From: Nitrosotalea sp.
Lineage (GTDB): Archaea > Thermoproteota > Nitrososphaeria > Nitrososphaerales > Nitrosopumilaceae
Assembly: GCA_025451075.1 (NCBI GenBank)
Contig: JANWLA010000022.1
Span: 1-64,000, forward strand
DNA length: 64,000 nucleotides
Direction of reading: 5' to 3'
How positions within the stretch are numbered: position 1 is the first letter of the stretch; every line of letters starts with the position of its first letter. Under the pieces are notes generated by a model. It made no database searches. It saw nothing but the letters and a program-made list of their open reading frames with translations, and was not told the DNA's origin. Position numbers and translations under genes: made by a program. Shown here piece after piece: positions 43,569-52,567 of the stretch.

Positions 43569-43963
43569 GATATCACCTTGCAAAGAGTGAATAGATAAAC
43601 CATCAAAAATGCAAATAGATGATAAACTAGGTCAAATCACTAGAGCGTCTTCTTTTTATCAGACTAGTCTTTTCCAAGATTTTCAAGATCTATTCGAAAA
43701 ACTAGTTACAAGACACGTGACATTTTAAAAATAGGAAAAAACAGAAAAGGTATAAAATTATAGCATCGCCCTTAAATTACCTCAAAATTGTAGGCTCAAA
43801 GATAGTAGCAGTGACATACGACCAAGGCATCACCGTAATGAAACCAATTACAGATTAAACGTGACAAGAATCTAAAAATCATCAATTTGTTTTATTATTT
43901 AAAAATTTGAATCCCCAGCGTACATGAATATTCAAAAATATATCAAACAGGTTGGTTGCACAA
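43569..43963. other. intergenic region, no clear gene
   Basis: These 395 bases hold the promoter of the microprotein gene and a TATA-like GTATAAAATTATA (about 43750-43762). A plus-strand frame that could read LNYLKIVGSKIVAVTYDQG lies at about 43770-43830 and ends in TAA at 43856-43858, but it has no usable start except an internal GTG. It may be a decayed small gene or chance. Confidence 0.35.
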
Positions 43964-44056
43964 TTACATTGATTTGACTTTTTGTACAGTAACCTTTTGG
44001 TATTCTTCAGGGTTTTCTTCTTTTAGTCTTTGAAAATAGACTTCTTCGTATGGCAT
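43964..44056 (-). CDS. 30-aa charged microprotein (candidate)
   Basis: The ORF encodes MPYEEVYFQRLKEENPEEY followed by QKVTVQKVKSM. The composition is protein-like, and TATA-like CTTTAAATAG (minus, about 44086-44077) lies about 25 bases before the ATG, as in other leaderless genes of this window. No family is recognised, so existence rests on promoter spacing and composition. Confidence 0.45.
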   Translation of the reverse strand: MPYEEVYFQRLKEENPEEYQKVTVQKVKSM

Positions 44057-44211
44057 TTCAATAATTTGCCAAATTTCTATTTAAAGAAAAGATTCACTAA
44101 TTTTACTAGGTTGGGTCAAATATTTCACAATTTAGCAAAATCAAAAGGTGTTGATTTATCAAAAATAATGAATTTTAACTAAGAGGCAGGTATCTATTCC
44201 GTGGAAGACAA

Positions 44212-44472
44212 ATGACAGATGATGTGCTAGTCAAGAAAATCAAGGAAAAAATAGGCAAAAATGAAGGTAAACTGCAAAAACAGATGGACGAAATAGGAAA
44301 AATCTGGGAAGATACCGGTCTTGACCCAAAAGATCCCTCATACCTTGTTGAAAAGACCATGAGGTTTGAAATGGCACAGACAGCCATCAATAGCGCTTTT
44401 GTACTATTTAGTGAAACCATTGCAGAGTACAAGAAACTCTGTACAGAGTTGGAAAAACCAGATGATTCCTAG
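44212..44472 (+). CDS. small helical protein of unknown function
   Basis: This 86-residue, highly charged, probably all-helical protein (VLVKKIKEKIGKNEGKLQKQ, then a DPKDPSYLVEKTMRFEMA segment) has no known domain. It looks like a conserved thaumarchaeal small protein. It has its own upstream region and no close partner. Confidence 0.6.
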   Translation: MTDDVLVKKIKEKIGKNEGKLQKQMDEIGKIWEDTGLDPKDPSYLVEKTMRFEMAQTAINSAFVLFSETIAEYKKLCTELEKPDDS

Positions 44473-44648
44473 TTCACAAGATAGAAGGTAGATTCAAGTC
44501 AGATTTTATTGAGAAATTATCCCTCAAAGTTCATCCGCTGTTATTTCTAGATATATTTTACATACATACAATAAAATTTGCAAGTATCAAAAATGATTTC
44601 ACATATCACATAAGATCAAAAATGTATTTTCAGGACTTGGACAAAAAT

Positions 44649-44909
44649 TTATGATGTTTGAACATCGTTGCTGTTTAGGGCACGCATTTCTTCATTGACT
44701 CTAGTTATTGCAGTATATAGTTGAAACAGCAATTCATTGCTAGGATGTGTTGCCTCCAGCAATTTACGGTCTATACCATATTCCTCGATTTTTTCCCATA
44801 TTTCATCAAGTGATAATTCTGAACTCAAATACTCCCCTTTTGATATAACAATCAAACATTTTTTAAAACTTTCTACTGATAAAACCAAAAACGGATCTAT
44901 TAGATCCAA
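44649..44909 (-). CDS. small hypothetical protein
   Basis: The 86-residue frame (MDLIDPFLVLSVESFKKCL...LSSELSLDEIWEKIEEYGID...NDVQTS) has protein-like composition and is predicted to be mainly helical. No family is recognised. Confidence 0.5.
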   Translation of the reverse strand: MDLIDPFLVLSVESFKKCLIVISKGEYLSSELSLDEIWEKIEEYGIDRKLLEATHPSNELLFQLYTAITRVNEEMRALNSNDVQTS

Positions 44910-45048
44910 CTAGAGATAGTTTACCAAATTTTGGGAATATATTATTTAAAAAAATTGGACGGGAGATGATAAATTTTTGATCCATGTTTTTATTGAAAAT
45001 TAATTGAATCCTGACCAAAACTTGTCGGTTTTCAAGCAAAACAGAGAA

Positions 45049-45462
45049 TCAGTTGAAAAATCTAATCTTTCCAGTATTTGTACTTGATTCAAGATCCTGT
45101 ACAATTTTTACCAAGTCATTGATATCAAATGGTTTGTAAACTACGGCAGTAGCCTTGAGATCTTCTAGTCGTTTTGCTGTTTCCTGGGAAAGATCTGTGG
45201 TAATCATTATTACAATAGCAGCAGGGTTTATTTCTCGAATAAGGTCCAGTGCATACAATCCATCAGTGTTAGGCATGACAACGTCAAGAAATGTGATGTC
45301 TGGTTTTAGTTTTTCATATTGTGTAACTGCATCTTTGCCATTACGCCCAGTTCCAACCACCTTGAAGTTTTTTAGCTCCAGAAGTTCTACAAAAAGAGAC
45401 AATACGTCAGGATTATCATCTACTACAACAGCTGTTTTTAATTGTCTGTGTTCCAACTGCAT
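45049..45462 (-). CDS. single-domain response regulator (CheY-like receiver)
   Basis: The 137-residue protein is a lone receiver domain with the acidic pair in VVVDDNPD, the phospho-acceptor D in TFLDVVMPNTDG, the T in IMITTD and the K in VVYKPFD. It must act through a partner because it has no output domain. No histidine kinase lies nearby, although a remnant of one is seen at 58.1 kb. The frame is open far upstream, but the ATG at 45462 fits the domain start and has TATA-like CCTTAAATAGG (about 45488-45478) upstream. It is divergent from the HTH/PLD-like gene. Confidence 0.85.
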   Translation of the reverse strand: MQLEHRQLKTAVVVDDNPDVLSLFVELLELKNFKVVGTGRNGKDAVTQYEKLKPDITFLDVVMPNTDGLYALDLIREINPAAIVIMITTDLSQETAKRLEDLKATAVVYKPFDINDLVKIVQDLESSTNTGKIRFFN

Positions 45463-45643
45463 AATTGTATTATATTCCCTATTTAAGGTATTTTTATGAG
45501 TATATTCACTTTTTATAGACAATGAAATAGAAAGCACTCGAAAGTTCCGATTCAGTAGTATTTTACGCACACTTTTGGGAAAAAAGGTATGAAATTCACC
45601 AAAATTGATATAAAGCCCATTTGCGTGTAACAGGTAGAAATTC

Positions 45644-46600
45644 ATGAAAACAGTTACCGAAAAACAGACAGAACAAAAGAATTGGAATTCAGATATGGAA
45701 TCCAAGGATAGTTCTAAACTTTTAGCACAGCTAACCGAAGTATTATCAGTATTATCAAAAAATGATGCTTTAACAATTTTCCTCATGGCAAACGAAGGAA
45801 TCAAGTCTGAACTTGACACACCAACAAAGATAGGACTAACAAAAAAACAATACTATACCAGACTAAAACAATTGGTTGACTTGGGACTAGTTATCAAACA
45901 TAATGAATCATACACACAAACAGCATTTGGTAAAATTGTTTACCAAAAACACATCATAGGACTTACAAACCAAATCAAGAATTCAAAATACCTACAAATG
46001 GTGGATGTATTAAAAGCAGACTCAAAATTCAATGATAGTGATATCATGGAATTCATTGCAAAAGTAGAACCACAAGTTAGTTCAGATTTGGAGCCTTCCA
46101 GAAAAACTTCCACGGTGATATCATCATATGAAGATATGGTCAGAAAAATTTTAGAGATGACAGAATTTGCGCAAAACGAAATACTTCTTGTCACCAGATT
46201 CCAAAATGAACTTATCATCAATTCTATTTTGAAGAAAGCTAGTTCTGGAGTAAATGTAAAAATTCTTGCAGATACAAACCTTGTAGAAAATTATTTTGAA
46301 AAAGAAATATCTGTAAAATCAGATAAAAACAAAAAGGAACGTGAAGACGTAATTTCCAATCCATATTATCCTTCGAGAATAGACAGAAGGTATGTACAAG
46401 TTCCTTTTTGCATCATGATTGTAGATAACAAACATGTGGGATTAGAAATGGTAGATCTAAACGAATCAAGAAAATTCAAAATGGCCATTTTTGAGGAAGA
46501 TGTTAATCTGTCATCATCTATGACACGTCTCTTCAATGATTTGTGGGAAAAATCAAATGTCAATCCTCCAAAAGTAATCACAAAGTCAATTAAAAACTAG
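45644..46600 (+). CDS. HTH regulator with C-terminal PLD-like domain
   Basis: The N-terminal part (about 25-110) is a winged helix (VLSVLSKNDALTIFLMANEG, then LTKKQYYTRLKQLVDLGLV). The C-terminal part (about 165-310) resembles the phospholipase D-like sensor domain of archaeal TrmB-type regulators (NEILLVTRFQNELIINSILKKA, seen as ILLVTRFQNEL; GVNVKILADTNLV; CIMIVDNKHVGLEM), without the catalytic HKD motif. It probably senses a small ligand. Thaumarchaea carry many such proteins. It is divergent from the receiver gene over a shared 180-base region. Confidence 0.72.
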   Translation: MKTVTEKQTEQKNWNSDMESKDSSKLLAQLTEVLSVLSKNDALTIFLMANEGIKSELDTPTKIGLTKKQYYTRLKQLVDLGLVIKHNESYTQTAFGKIVYQKHIIGLTNQIKNSKYLQMVDVLKADSKFNDSDIMEFIAKVEPQVSSDLEPSRKTSTVISSYEDMVRKILEMTEFAQNEILLVTRFQNELIINSILKKASSGVNVKILADTNLVENYFEKEISVKSDKNKKEREDVISNPYYPSRIDRRYVQVPFCIMIVDNKHVGLEMVDLNESRKFKMAIFEEDVNLSSSMTRLFNDLWEKSNVNPPKVITKSIKN

Positions 46601-46605
46601 ATTCA

Positions 46606-47538
46606 CTAATGCAGGAATTGATTCAAAGCAAGACCTAACAATATAGAGAGTTGAATAGTGAATATACTATTTCTCACGATAGTCCTTGTTTTATTCATTT
46701 TCTCCTTATTATCATGATCCTTTGATAACTTCATAATTTTCAATACAAGGTAACCACATACAGCTAATCCCAAAAATACCCCTGCCACATTCAATCCAAG
46801 AAAATAATAACTTGCTATAATCATAGCAGCAATTGAAGATACAGAACCAAGTATTATTACAAAACTTTTTTGTATCCCTATAACAATTGGAATAGTTCTC
46901 CTACCACCCTTCCTATCGCCTTCAAGATCACGTATATCATTTAGAGGTCCATTGATAAAATAAATTAAAAATACTATTGTGGACGATACAATTGCCAAAT
47001 AAGATACATTCTGAACTGCAAGAGAACCCATAATTGATGCAATAAATCCACCTAGGGCAGTGATGATTGTTTTTACTACAAACATATTCTTTAATTGTAC
47101 TTTAGGATGAGAATATGCAATAGCGAGCCCCAAGAAAACAAGTGCGCCCACTCCTGTTTGTACATTAATCGAAAATGCAAGTAGAACAGAAACGACAAAA
47201 AAACCAATTGTATGATACAATATTTGTAGATAATGTTTTCTTTGTGAGCTTATGACATTACGATTATTTACTTTATCAACATCATAATCAGTCAGATCGT
47301 TGTAGAGGTAAGTAGCAAGAGCCAGAAAGTATACCGATGCGGTAAGCCTAGCAAGAACTAGAAAATCTGGAACTTTCATACCAGACGCAATAAAAAATGT
47401 GCCCATAGCAGCTAGAGCAAAACCATAGACTATGGTCCTTGATCTTATTACAGAATATAGAATACTACACTGCATGCGTACTTTTGTTATCAGATCAGAT
47501 GGATGAGATTCTTCCACTAGAGCCATTTCATCCATCAT
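46606..47538 (-). CDS. UbiA-family prenyltransferase
   Basis: The 310-residue membrane enzyme has about nine helices and both aspartate-rich motifs, NDLTDYDVD (about residues 102-110) and NDIRDLEGDRKGG (about 200-212), which bind the prenyl diphosphate through Mg2+. Archaeal members make geranylgeranylated lipids, quinones or chlorin/haem side chains. The subgroup cannot be fixed by eye. TATA-like CAATATTTTACTC (minus, about 47568-47556) precedes the ATG. It ends six bases from the HTH/PLD-like gene stop. Confidence 0.88.
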   Translation of the reverse strand: MMDEMALVEESHPSDLITKVRMQCSILYSVIRSRTIVYGFALAAMGTFFIASGMKVPDFLVLARLTASVYFLALATYLYNDLTDYDVDKVNNRNVISSQRKHYLQILYHTIGFFVVSVLLAFSINVQTGVGALVFLGLAIAYSHPKVQLKNMFVVKTIITALGGFIASIMGSLAVQNVSYLAIVSSTIVFLIYFINGPLNDIRDLEGDRKGGRRTIPIVIGIQKSFVIILGSVSSIAAMIIASYYFLGLNVAGVFLGLAVCGYLVLKIMKLSKDHDNKEKMNKTRTIVRNSIFTIQLSILLGLALNQFLH

Positions 47539-47927
47539 TGTGTTTACTTTTTAGAGTAAAATATTGACACATATTCTCCATAATTGGATAAATATATAGT
47601 GGATTATAACTTTTTGGATATTTATTAATAAAATATGAAAAATATATCATTATTATCATATTTTATGTAAATTTTCACAGATTCAAATTTTACATCACAC
47701 AAAAATCCACATGATGATGGATACAGTGGCTGAAACATAATAACAAAAATATCACGAATAATAAAATAAAACAAATTCTTACATGATGAGTTGTTGTTCA
47801 TTTTTAGATCTTGATCAAATGTTAAACACATAACACATAACATTTGAAAATTTGCATCAAATGTAATTTTTAGAATTATCACAAGATATGTATTTTTCAA
47901 GCATCATCCCATTACAGATTGTTTGAA
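47539..47927. other. very AT-rich intergenic region
   Basis: These 389 bases hold the UbiA promoter and otherwise AT-rich DNA. A minus-strand open frame of 91 codons (47625-47900) has composition unlike a gene (runs of I/F/Y/N) and is not accepted. No repeats or RNA structure were recognised. Confidence 0.5.
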
Positions 47928-48788
47928 TCAATGTAATGACAACCAATTTTTTACTAAATCTAATATTTTCGCCCGGGACTCTTCTGAATATCTATCATCA
48001 TCTTGGCTATAAAATATAGAATGGTCAAACCAATGATCACAATCCAAAATGTTAATTTTTTTATCAATACTTTTTGCCAAGTTACAGAATTGTACACCTA
48101 CTTCAGAAAAAACATTTTTGTCTTTTTTTCCATGTAAAATCAATAATGGTACCACAGTATCAGATAACGCAGAGATGTTAGTATTTCTTAGCGCTAAAAC
48201 ATTTACAATATACCTATACGAATAATAAAAATTAAGAGATTTGTCATTTAGCATCTGTTCAATCTCGTGACCACCGACTGTTAAAAAGTTGGGTAATTCT
48301 TGTGTTGCAAGTATTCTAGTTTTTGGCGTCAACATTTTACGCAACAAGAAATATAAAAAACGGAGATTGCTTGGTTCAATCTCGCTTCGTTTCGATATAC
48401 TAGGTATCCTCACATATGGTGCAAACAAAATTAATCCATCAATTGATTTTTTAAAAGTGTGAGCATACCATAGCGCATAGGTACAACCCATACTATGAGC
48501 TAGAATGAATAGTTTAGAGGTACTTTTTAGTTTTTCAACAATATCATGTATTGACTCTAGACAGTCATCAAAATCCGGATCTCCTTTTTCTCCATATGAT
48601 TTTCCATGGCCTGGCAAATCAATACTGTATACATCGTATCCACTATTTACTAGAGAATTTCCTAGGTAATCAAATATTCTTGCATCACAGCAAAATCCAT
48701 GGATACATAGTATAATCTTATCAGAAGGCATTTGCGAGGAGTATTTTATTACGTTAATCTTACCTTTTGATGTTTCCTGCAAAGTCAT
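47928..48788 (-). CDS. alpha/beta hydrolase (monoacylglycerol lipase-like)
   Basis: The 286-residue alpha/beta hydrolase has the oxyanion stretch CIHGFCCDARIF, the IDLPGHGKSYGE strand, the nucleophile Ser in LAHSMGCTYALW (G-x-S-x-G variant HSMG), LLILHGKKDKNV before the acid, and the final His in DCDHWFDHS. It probably hydrolyses an ester or lipid. It lies eight bases behind the methyltransferase gene and is co-transcribed with it. Confidence 0.85.
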   Translation of the reverse strand: MTLQETSKGKINVIKYSSQMPSDKIILCIHGFCCDARIFDYLGNSLVNSGYDVYSIDLPGHGKSYGEKGDPDFDDCLESIHDIVEKLKSTSKLFILAHSMGCTYALWYAHTFKKSIDGLILFAPYVRIPSISKRSEIEPSNLRFLYFLLRKMLTPKTRILATQELPNFLTVGGHEIEQMLNDKSLNFYYSYRYIVNVLALRNTNISALSDTVVPLLILHGKKDKNVFSEVGVQFCNLAKSIDKKINILDCDHWFDHSIFYSQDDDRYSEESRAKILDLVKNWLSLH

Positions 48789-48796
48789 TACTGGAA

Positions 48797-49612
48797 TTAT
48801 TTTCTCCCAATTACACTAAAGAGCCGTGCATAAAGTACGAAACTATGAGGATCTGTTGACATTTCTTTTAGATCATTTGACATGTCATCAAATTCTTTTT
48901 TATCCATTAGATCAAGTGAAAGAATTTGCGGCTTCAAGCTCTGAGCAATTTTCCATCCAAGAGAGTTGTAAGGCTCATGACCCATCACAAGACAAGGGGA
49001 ATAAGATTCAATTTTACTATCAAGACCTTGATCAACAAACAGTTTGTACAGTTTTCTACCTGAATATGGATCTCCACCAGCGTTTTTTACAAGTTTTACA
49101 TAGATCTTTCTTAGAGTGTCAACACTTTTTCGTTTTGGATATGATAGCCACGAGTCAGGTGCATGATCAAGTTCTTGAACTATTATTGTACCACCTTTTT
49201 TTGTAAGCCTAACCATGTGCTGTAATGCATTTGCTTTGTTGCTCAGATGTACAAACATAAATCTAGAATATACAACATCAAAAGTCTCAGCTGGTAGATT
49301 TTTAGAAGTCATTATGTTGTCACATACATATGAAACATTTTTTTGCTTTGTTGATATTTGACAGTACTTGATGTAATTTTCATTGATGTCAAATCCAATC
49401 ACTTTACCACTTGTTCCAACCATATCACCCATCATTTTTGTTACTTCTCCAGGACCACACCCAATATCACAGCATCGCATACCTTTTTGAATTCCCCCTT
49501 TTAGCAAAGAATCTCTAGTTAACGGTTCAAACAAAGCGGACTGGATCTTTAACCTGTCAATTTCATCAGAGGTATTACCTAAAACATAATTATTGTTCAA
49601 GCCACTCCCCAT
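48797..49612 (-). CDS. class I SAM-dependent methyltransferase
   Basis: The 271-residue Rossmann methyltransferase shows motif I MRCCDIGCGPGEVTK (about 41-55), KVIGFDINENYI (motif II), AETFDVVYSRFMFVHLSN and KGGTIIVQELDHAPD. The substrate is unknown; the following hydrolase gene suggests a small lipid or ester metabolite. It is the first gene of the pair and is divergent from the S-layer-like gene. Confidence 0.85.
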   Translation of the reverse strand: MGSGLNNNYVLGNTSDEIDRLKIQSALFEPLTRDSLLKGGIQKGMRCCDIGCGPGEVTKMMGDMVGTSGKVIGFDINENYIKYCQISTKQKNVSYVCDNIMTSKNLPAETFDVVYSRFMFVHLSNKANALQHMVRLTKKGGTIIVQELDHAPDSWLSYPKRKSVDTLRKIYVKLVKNAGGDPYSGRKLYKLFVDQGLDSKIESYSPCLVMGHEPYNSLGWKIAQSLKPQILSLDLMDKKEFDDMSNDLKEMSTDPHSFVLYARLFSVIGRK

Positions 49613-49757
49613 TTTTTACATTCCTACCTTCATTTTGCATAAACTTGATGATTATTATCAATTATGGTGGTACTACGATAATTCAGTATTATTGACAATA
49701 TATCACTCAAGTAATACCATCCCGGACATTTGTATATATGGAAATGGTTAAAACTAA

Positions 49758-51323
49758 ATGAATTTGAGTAATTCATCATACTATACAAGATTTGATGAAA
49801 TGACAAGAAAAGAGAAACTTTGCAATAACATAGTACAAGGATATAAGACGTCAATTTCGCTACTTGTATTATCAATACTTTGTTTTGGAATTTTTTCAAC
49901 ACCTGTGAGTGCAATGGAGCCATTGCTTCCACAGTATGAGCCCACACAGCATATTTCATCCAATCCAGATCTATTTGTTTCTGCAGAAAATTCATTTTTT
50001 CAAAACTATTTTGCAGGTCCACAAGTAATTCAAGTAATCATAAGCGATCCCAACATAAACAGACTTGATGAGTCATACGGTGAGCCCGACGTTACAGTCA
50101 ATGGCAAAAAACTACGAATGGCTCAGGCAACAGATGGAAATTGGTATGCATATTTTGCTGACAGCAAGCAAGCCCAGATTGCAGACTCTACACAGACAAG
50201 TACATCTGGCAAAGGCCTTGATTTTGGCAAATTCTGTTCGTCTGCAAGTGCATCCACTGCAACAGGTGTTGATTTTTCACAAACAAATGGAATTGCAATA
50301 GCAAGAAGTGCACCAGGATCATCAGATGGAAGTCAAAACCCCACATCGTCAATATCTGCGACATGTACCGGATCAGTAGACCACACAATACCTAGCATTA
50401 CAGGCGCACAATCTAATTTACTGGACCATGTCGTAAGAGAGAATAAAACGCTGAATTTGAATTTACCAAAGGCAGGTCAGATAGCTACGCAATCAAACAA
50501 TCAAGCATTCATTGATGCATGGCCAATAATTCAGCTATACGATTTCGGATCTACCAGTACAAAAGTAACAATTCAGTACAACAAAGGTGGCTCTGGAGTG
50601 CAGACTGTAGAACTAAATTTTGACAGAATACCTTCTAATTTTATCGGAATTGTTAGTAACCGAGGATATTGGCCAAGAGGTGGACATGTTCAAGGAGATG
50701 TGATTGATCCTCAACTTAACATTGATCCCACCGATGATGATTCGTGGACATGGGGAACAGCCATCTCAAACAATACAGTGTATTACCAGGCATTTGACAG
50801 GAATGGGAATCCTGATGCAGACGGGACTGTTGCAATGCAAAATCTAAGTGGCAATTTAACTTCGATGATGTTTAATCACAATGGCAGGTTAACAGAAGAT
50901 CCAGCACCCCAAGGAGTCATAGTTGCTACATTACATCCAAATGGAATACAAAAGATTGTGAAAGCTAGTAGTGGGTTTTATAGGACTTCCTCAATCAATG
51001 AGTTTTCCATACCACTCACATTATTGGAGCTTCAATCAAATGTAGGAATATTTGGAGATTATGATGCAGGAGGTATTGCCGAGATCCTAATTTTGGATAA
51101 TGCACAAAGAGACAAGTCATTTACAGTAAACTATAATGACAAGTCATATACCGTCATGGTGAAATTTTCAACTGCCACATTGACAATGGGAATACCTGAG
51201 GGAAACACCGTTACCAATCCAGATCTAGAAATAAAACAAACAGTGGCAACCCAGTCTACAACGTATCCTATTTTTGCTGCATTCCTCAAGTTAATTATTA
51301 TGCAAAATCTATTTTTGTACTAG
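49758..51323 (+). CDS. short S-layer-like protein (N-terminal S-layer domain only)
   Basis: The 521-residue protein has a long N-terminal region and signal peptide (hydrophobic about 30-52, ending TPVSAM), followed by the opening domain of thaumarchaeal S-layer proteins. That part reads as AENSFFQNYFAGPQVIQVII, GEPDVTVNGKKLRM, DGNWYAYFADSKQAQIAD and GLDFGKFC. Full S-layer proteins of this group exceed 1500 residues, so this is either a shortened paralogue or the remains of one. The end (AAFLKLIIMQNLFLY) may be out-of-frame tail. TATA-like GTATATATGG (about 49731-49740) lies about 22 bases before the ATG, so it is probably transcribed. Confidence 0.75.
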   Translation: MNLSNSSYYTRFDEMTRKEKLCNNIVQGYKTSISLLVLSILCFGIFSTPVSAMEPLLPQYEPTQHISSNPDLFVSAENSFFQNYFAGPQVIQVIISDPNINRLDESYGEPDVTVNGKKLRMAQATDGNWYAYFADSKQAQIADSTQTSTSGKGLDFGKFCSSASASTATGVDFSQTNGIAIARSAPGSSDGSQNPTSSISATCTGSVDHTIPSITGAQSNLLDHVVRENKTLNLNLPKAGQIATQSNNQAFIDAWPIIQLYDFGSTSTKVTIQYNKGGSGVQTVELNFDRIPSNFIGIVSNRGYWPRGGHVQGDVIDPQLNIDPTDDDSWTWGTAISNNTVYYQAFDRNGNPDADGTVAMQNLSGNLTSMMFNHNGRLTEDPAPQGVIVATLHPNGIQKIVKASSGFYRTSSINEFSIPLTLLELQSNVGIFGDYDAGGIAEILILDNAQRDKSFTVNYNDKSYTVMVKFSTATLTMGIPEGNTVTNPDLEIKQTVATQSTTYPIFAAFLKLIIMQNLFLY

Positions 51324-51365
51324 TTGTTTGTCAAAAATAATTTCATTTACACTAAAACTGGATCT

Positions 51366-51992
51366 CTATTTTTTTCTAGCATTCTCTCTTGTGATGACAT
51401 GAAATATTGATTCGGTCAGCCCTGGCCTTCTGGTAGGCGAGAGAAATAATGCAAGATCTGTGACTGTTACAATTCCAACTATTTTTCCCTGCTGTATTAC
51501 AGGAAGTTTTCTAATATTGTTTTTTATCATGAGATCTGCGACTTCTTCGATTGTCTGACTGGATGATGCATAAATCAATGGTCGTGATGCAAACTCTTCA
51601 AGTATTGTGCTCTTGAATGAAATACCGTTGCTTACTGCCTTGACAACATCACCTTTTGTAACTATTCCAAGCGGCTTGCCTTTAGCGGTAACAACAAGGC
51701 ATCCCACCTTCTTTTTTGCCATCAGTACAGATGCGTCATAAAGCGTCTTGCCAGATTCCAGGCTGACAACTATTTTTGCCATGATCTTCTCTACAGGGGT
51801 TTTGCTGTGCTCCACTAGCACTTCAAGGGCTTCTTTTTTTCTTATTTTGTCTATCATGCCCTGTACTTGCTTTATACTCATATCTGCTTGGTACGAGATA
51901 GATTCCACTGACAAGTCAGAATGATGGTATAATGTATCTATGAGATTTTTTTTTCTCCCCAGTTCTGATTGGTTGTCCTTTGTTACCATCAT
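51366..51992 (-). CDS. CBS-pair protein with N-terminal helix-turn-helix
   Basis: Residues about 10-55 look like a short helix-turn-helix (SVESISYQADMSIKQVQGMI). Residues about 65-190 form two CBS domains (MAKKKVGCLVVTAKGKPLGI, seen as KVGCLVV; GIVTKGDVV; IRKLPVIQQGKIVGIVTVTD). CBS pairs sense adenine nucleotides or SAM. The protein may be a nucleotide-responsive regulator. It is convergent with the S-layer-like gene. Confidence 0.82.
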   Translation of the reverse strand: MMVTKDNQSELGRKKNLIDTLYHHSDLSVESISYQADMSIKQVQGMIDKIRKKEALEVLVEHSKTPVEKIMAKIVVSLESGKTLYDASVLMAKKKVGCLVVTAKGKPLGIVTKGDVVKAVSNGISFKSTILEEFASRPLIYASSSQTIEEVADLMIKNNIRKLPVIQQGKIVGIVTVTDLALFLSPTRRPGLTESIFHVITRENARKK

Positions 51993-52108
51993 ATGTGTAA
52001 ACTAGTTTCTCTTCAGATTATTAAAGAACTAGCTACGTTAATTCGAAAAAATACAAGTGTATTTGCCAAGTAATTTGATGCATACCACACATACAACAAA
52101 ACAAGATT

Positions 52109-52480
52109 TCAGACTATTATTCCAATTACAACAGGCGTGCCTTTTCGGTACACAGTAATGCTCACCAGTTTTGCCATTAGGCCATATTTTTTCTTGCGAA
52201 GTTTTATGGCCTGCTCAGATTCAGATTTGTCTGCAAAATATGCAGTCGCATCAATCCAGTCTCCCTTTGGTTTACCTTTTAGATCAGAAGGCATAATACG
52301 AACATTCTTGTTTTTATTCAAACGCCTGACTTTGCCAGTAGTGGAAGACGTTGTTACATATATTATATCGTTATCAACAACAAACCAGACAGGCGTTTTT
52401 ACTGCCTTACCATCATTTCTATATGTTTCAAGATTTAGATACTTTTCATCTAAAAACGCATCTAGTCGGTCAGAAGACAT
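52109..52480 (-). CDS. PPOX-class F420-dependent oxidoreductase-like protein
   Basis: This 123-residue split-barrel flavin/deazaflavin-binding protein has KTPVWFVVDNDIIYVTTSS, TGKVRRLNKNKNVRIMPSD and DATAYF, matching the PPOX class often annotated as F420-dependent. The FO synthase genes at 28 kb show that the organism can make F420. The substrate is unknown. Confidence 0.85.
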   Translation of the reverse strand: MSSDRLDAFLDEKYLNLETYRNDGKAVKTPVWFVVDNDIIYVTTSSTTGKVRRLNKNKNVRIMPSDLKGKPKGDWIDATAYFADKSESEQAIKLRKKKYGLMAKLVSITVYRKGTPVVIGIIV

Positions 52481-52567
52481 GCTTCAAAATATTTATCATG
52501 AAATCAGATTAAAAGATGGCGGTTGTCTTGAAAAACATTTCATATCATGATAAGACATGGTTTTTTA

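Noticed and set aside
43740-43858. Possible small gene in plus orientation after a TATA-like element
   Set aside because: The protein-like frame has no ATG, GTG or TTG at the expected distance; only an internal GTG near the end exists.
47625-47900. Minus-strand 91-codon frame in AT-rich DNA
   Set aside because: Runs of Ile, Phe, Tyr and Asn follow from base composition; no domain or promoter spacing supports it.
49630-50022. Minus-strand open frame of 130 codons before and inside the S-layer-like gene
   Set aside because: It overlaps the well-supported promoter and signal peptide of the plus-strand gene and has no gene-like composition.
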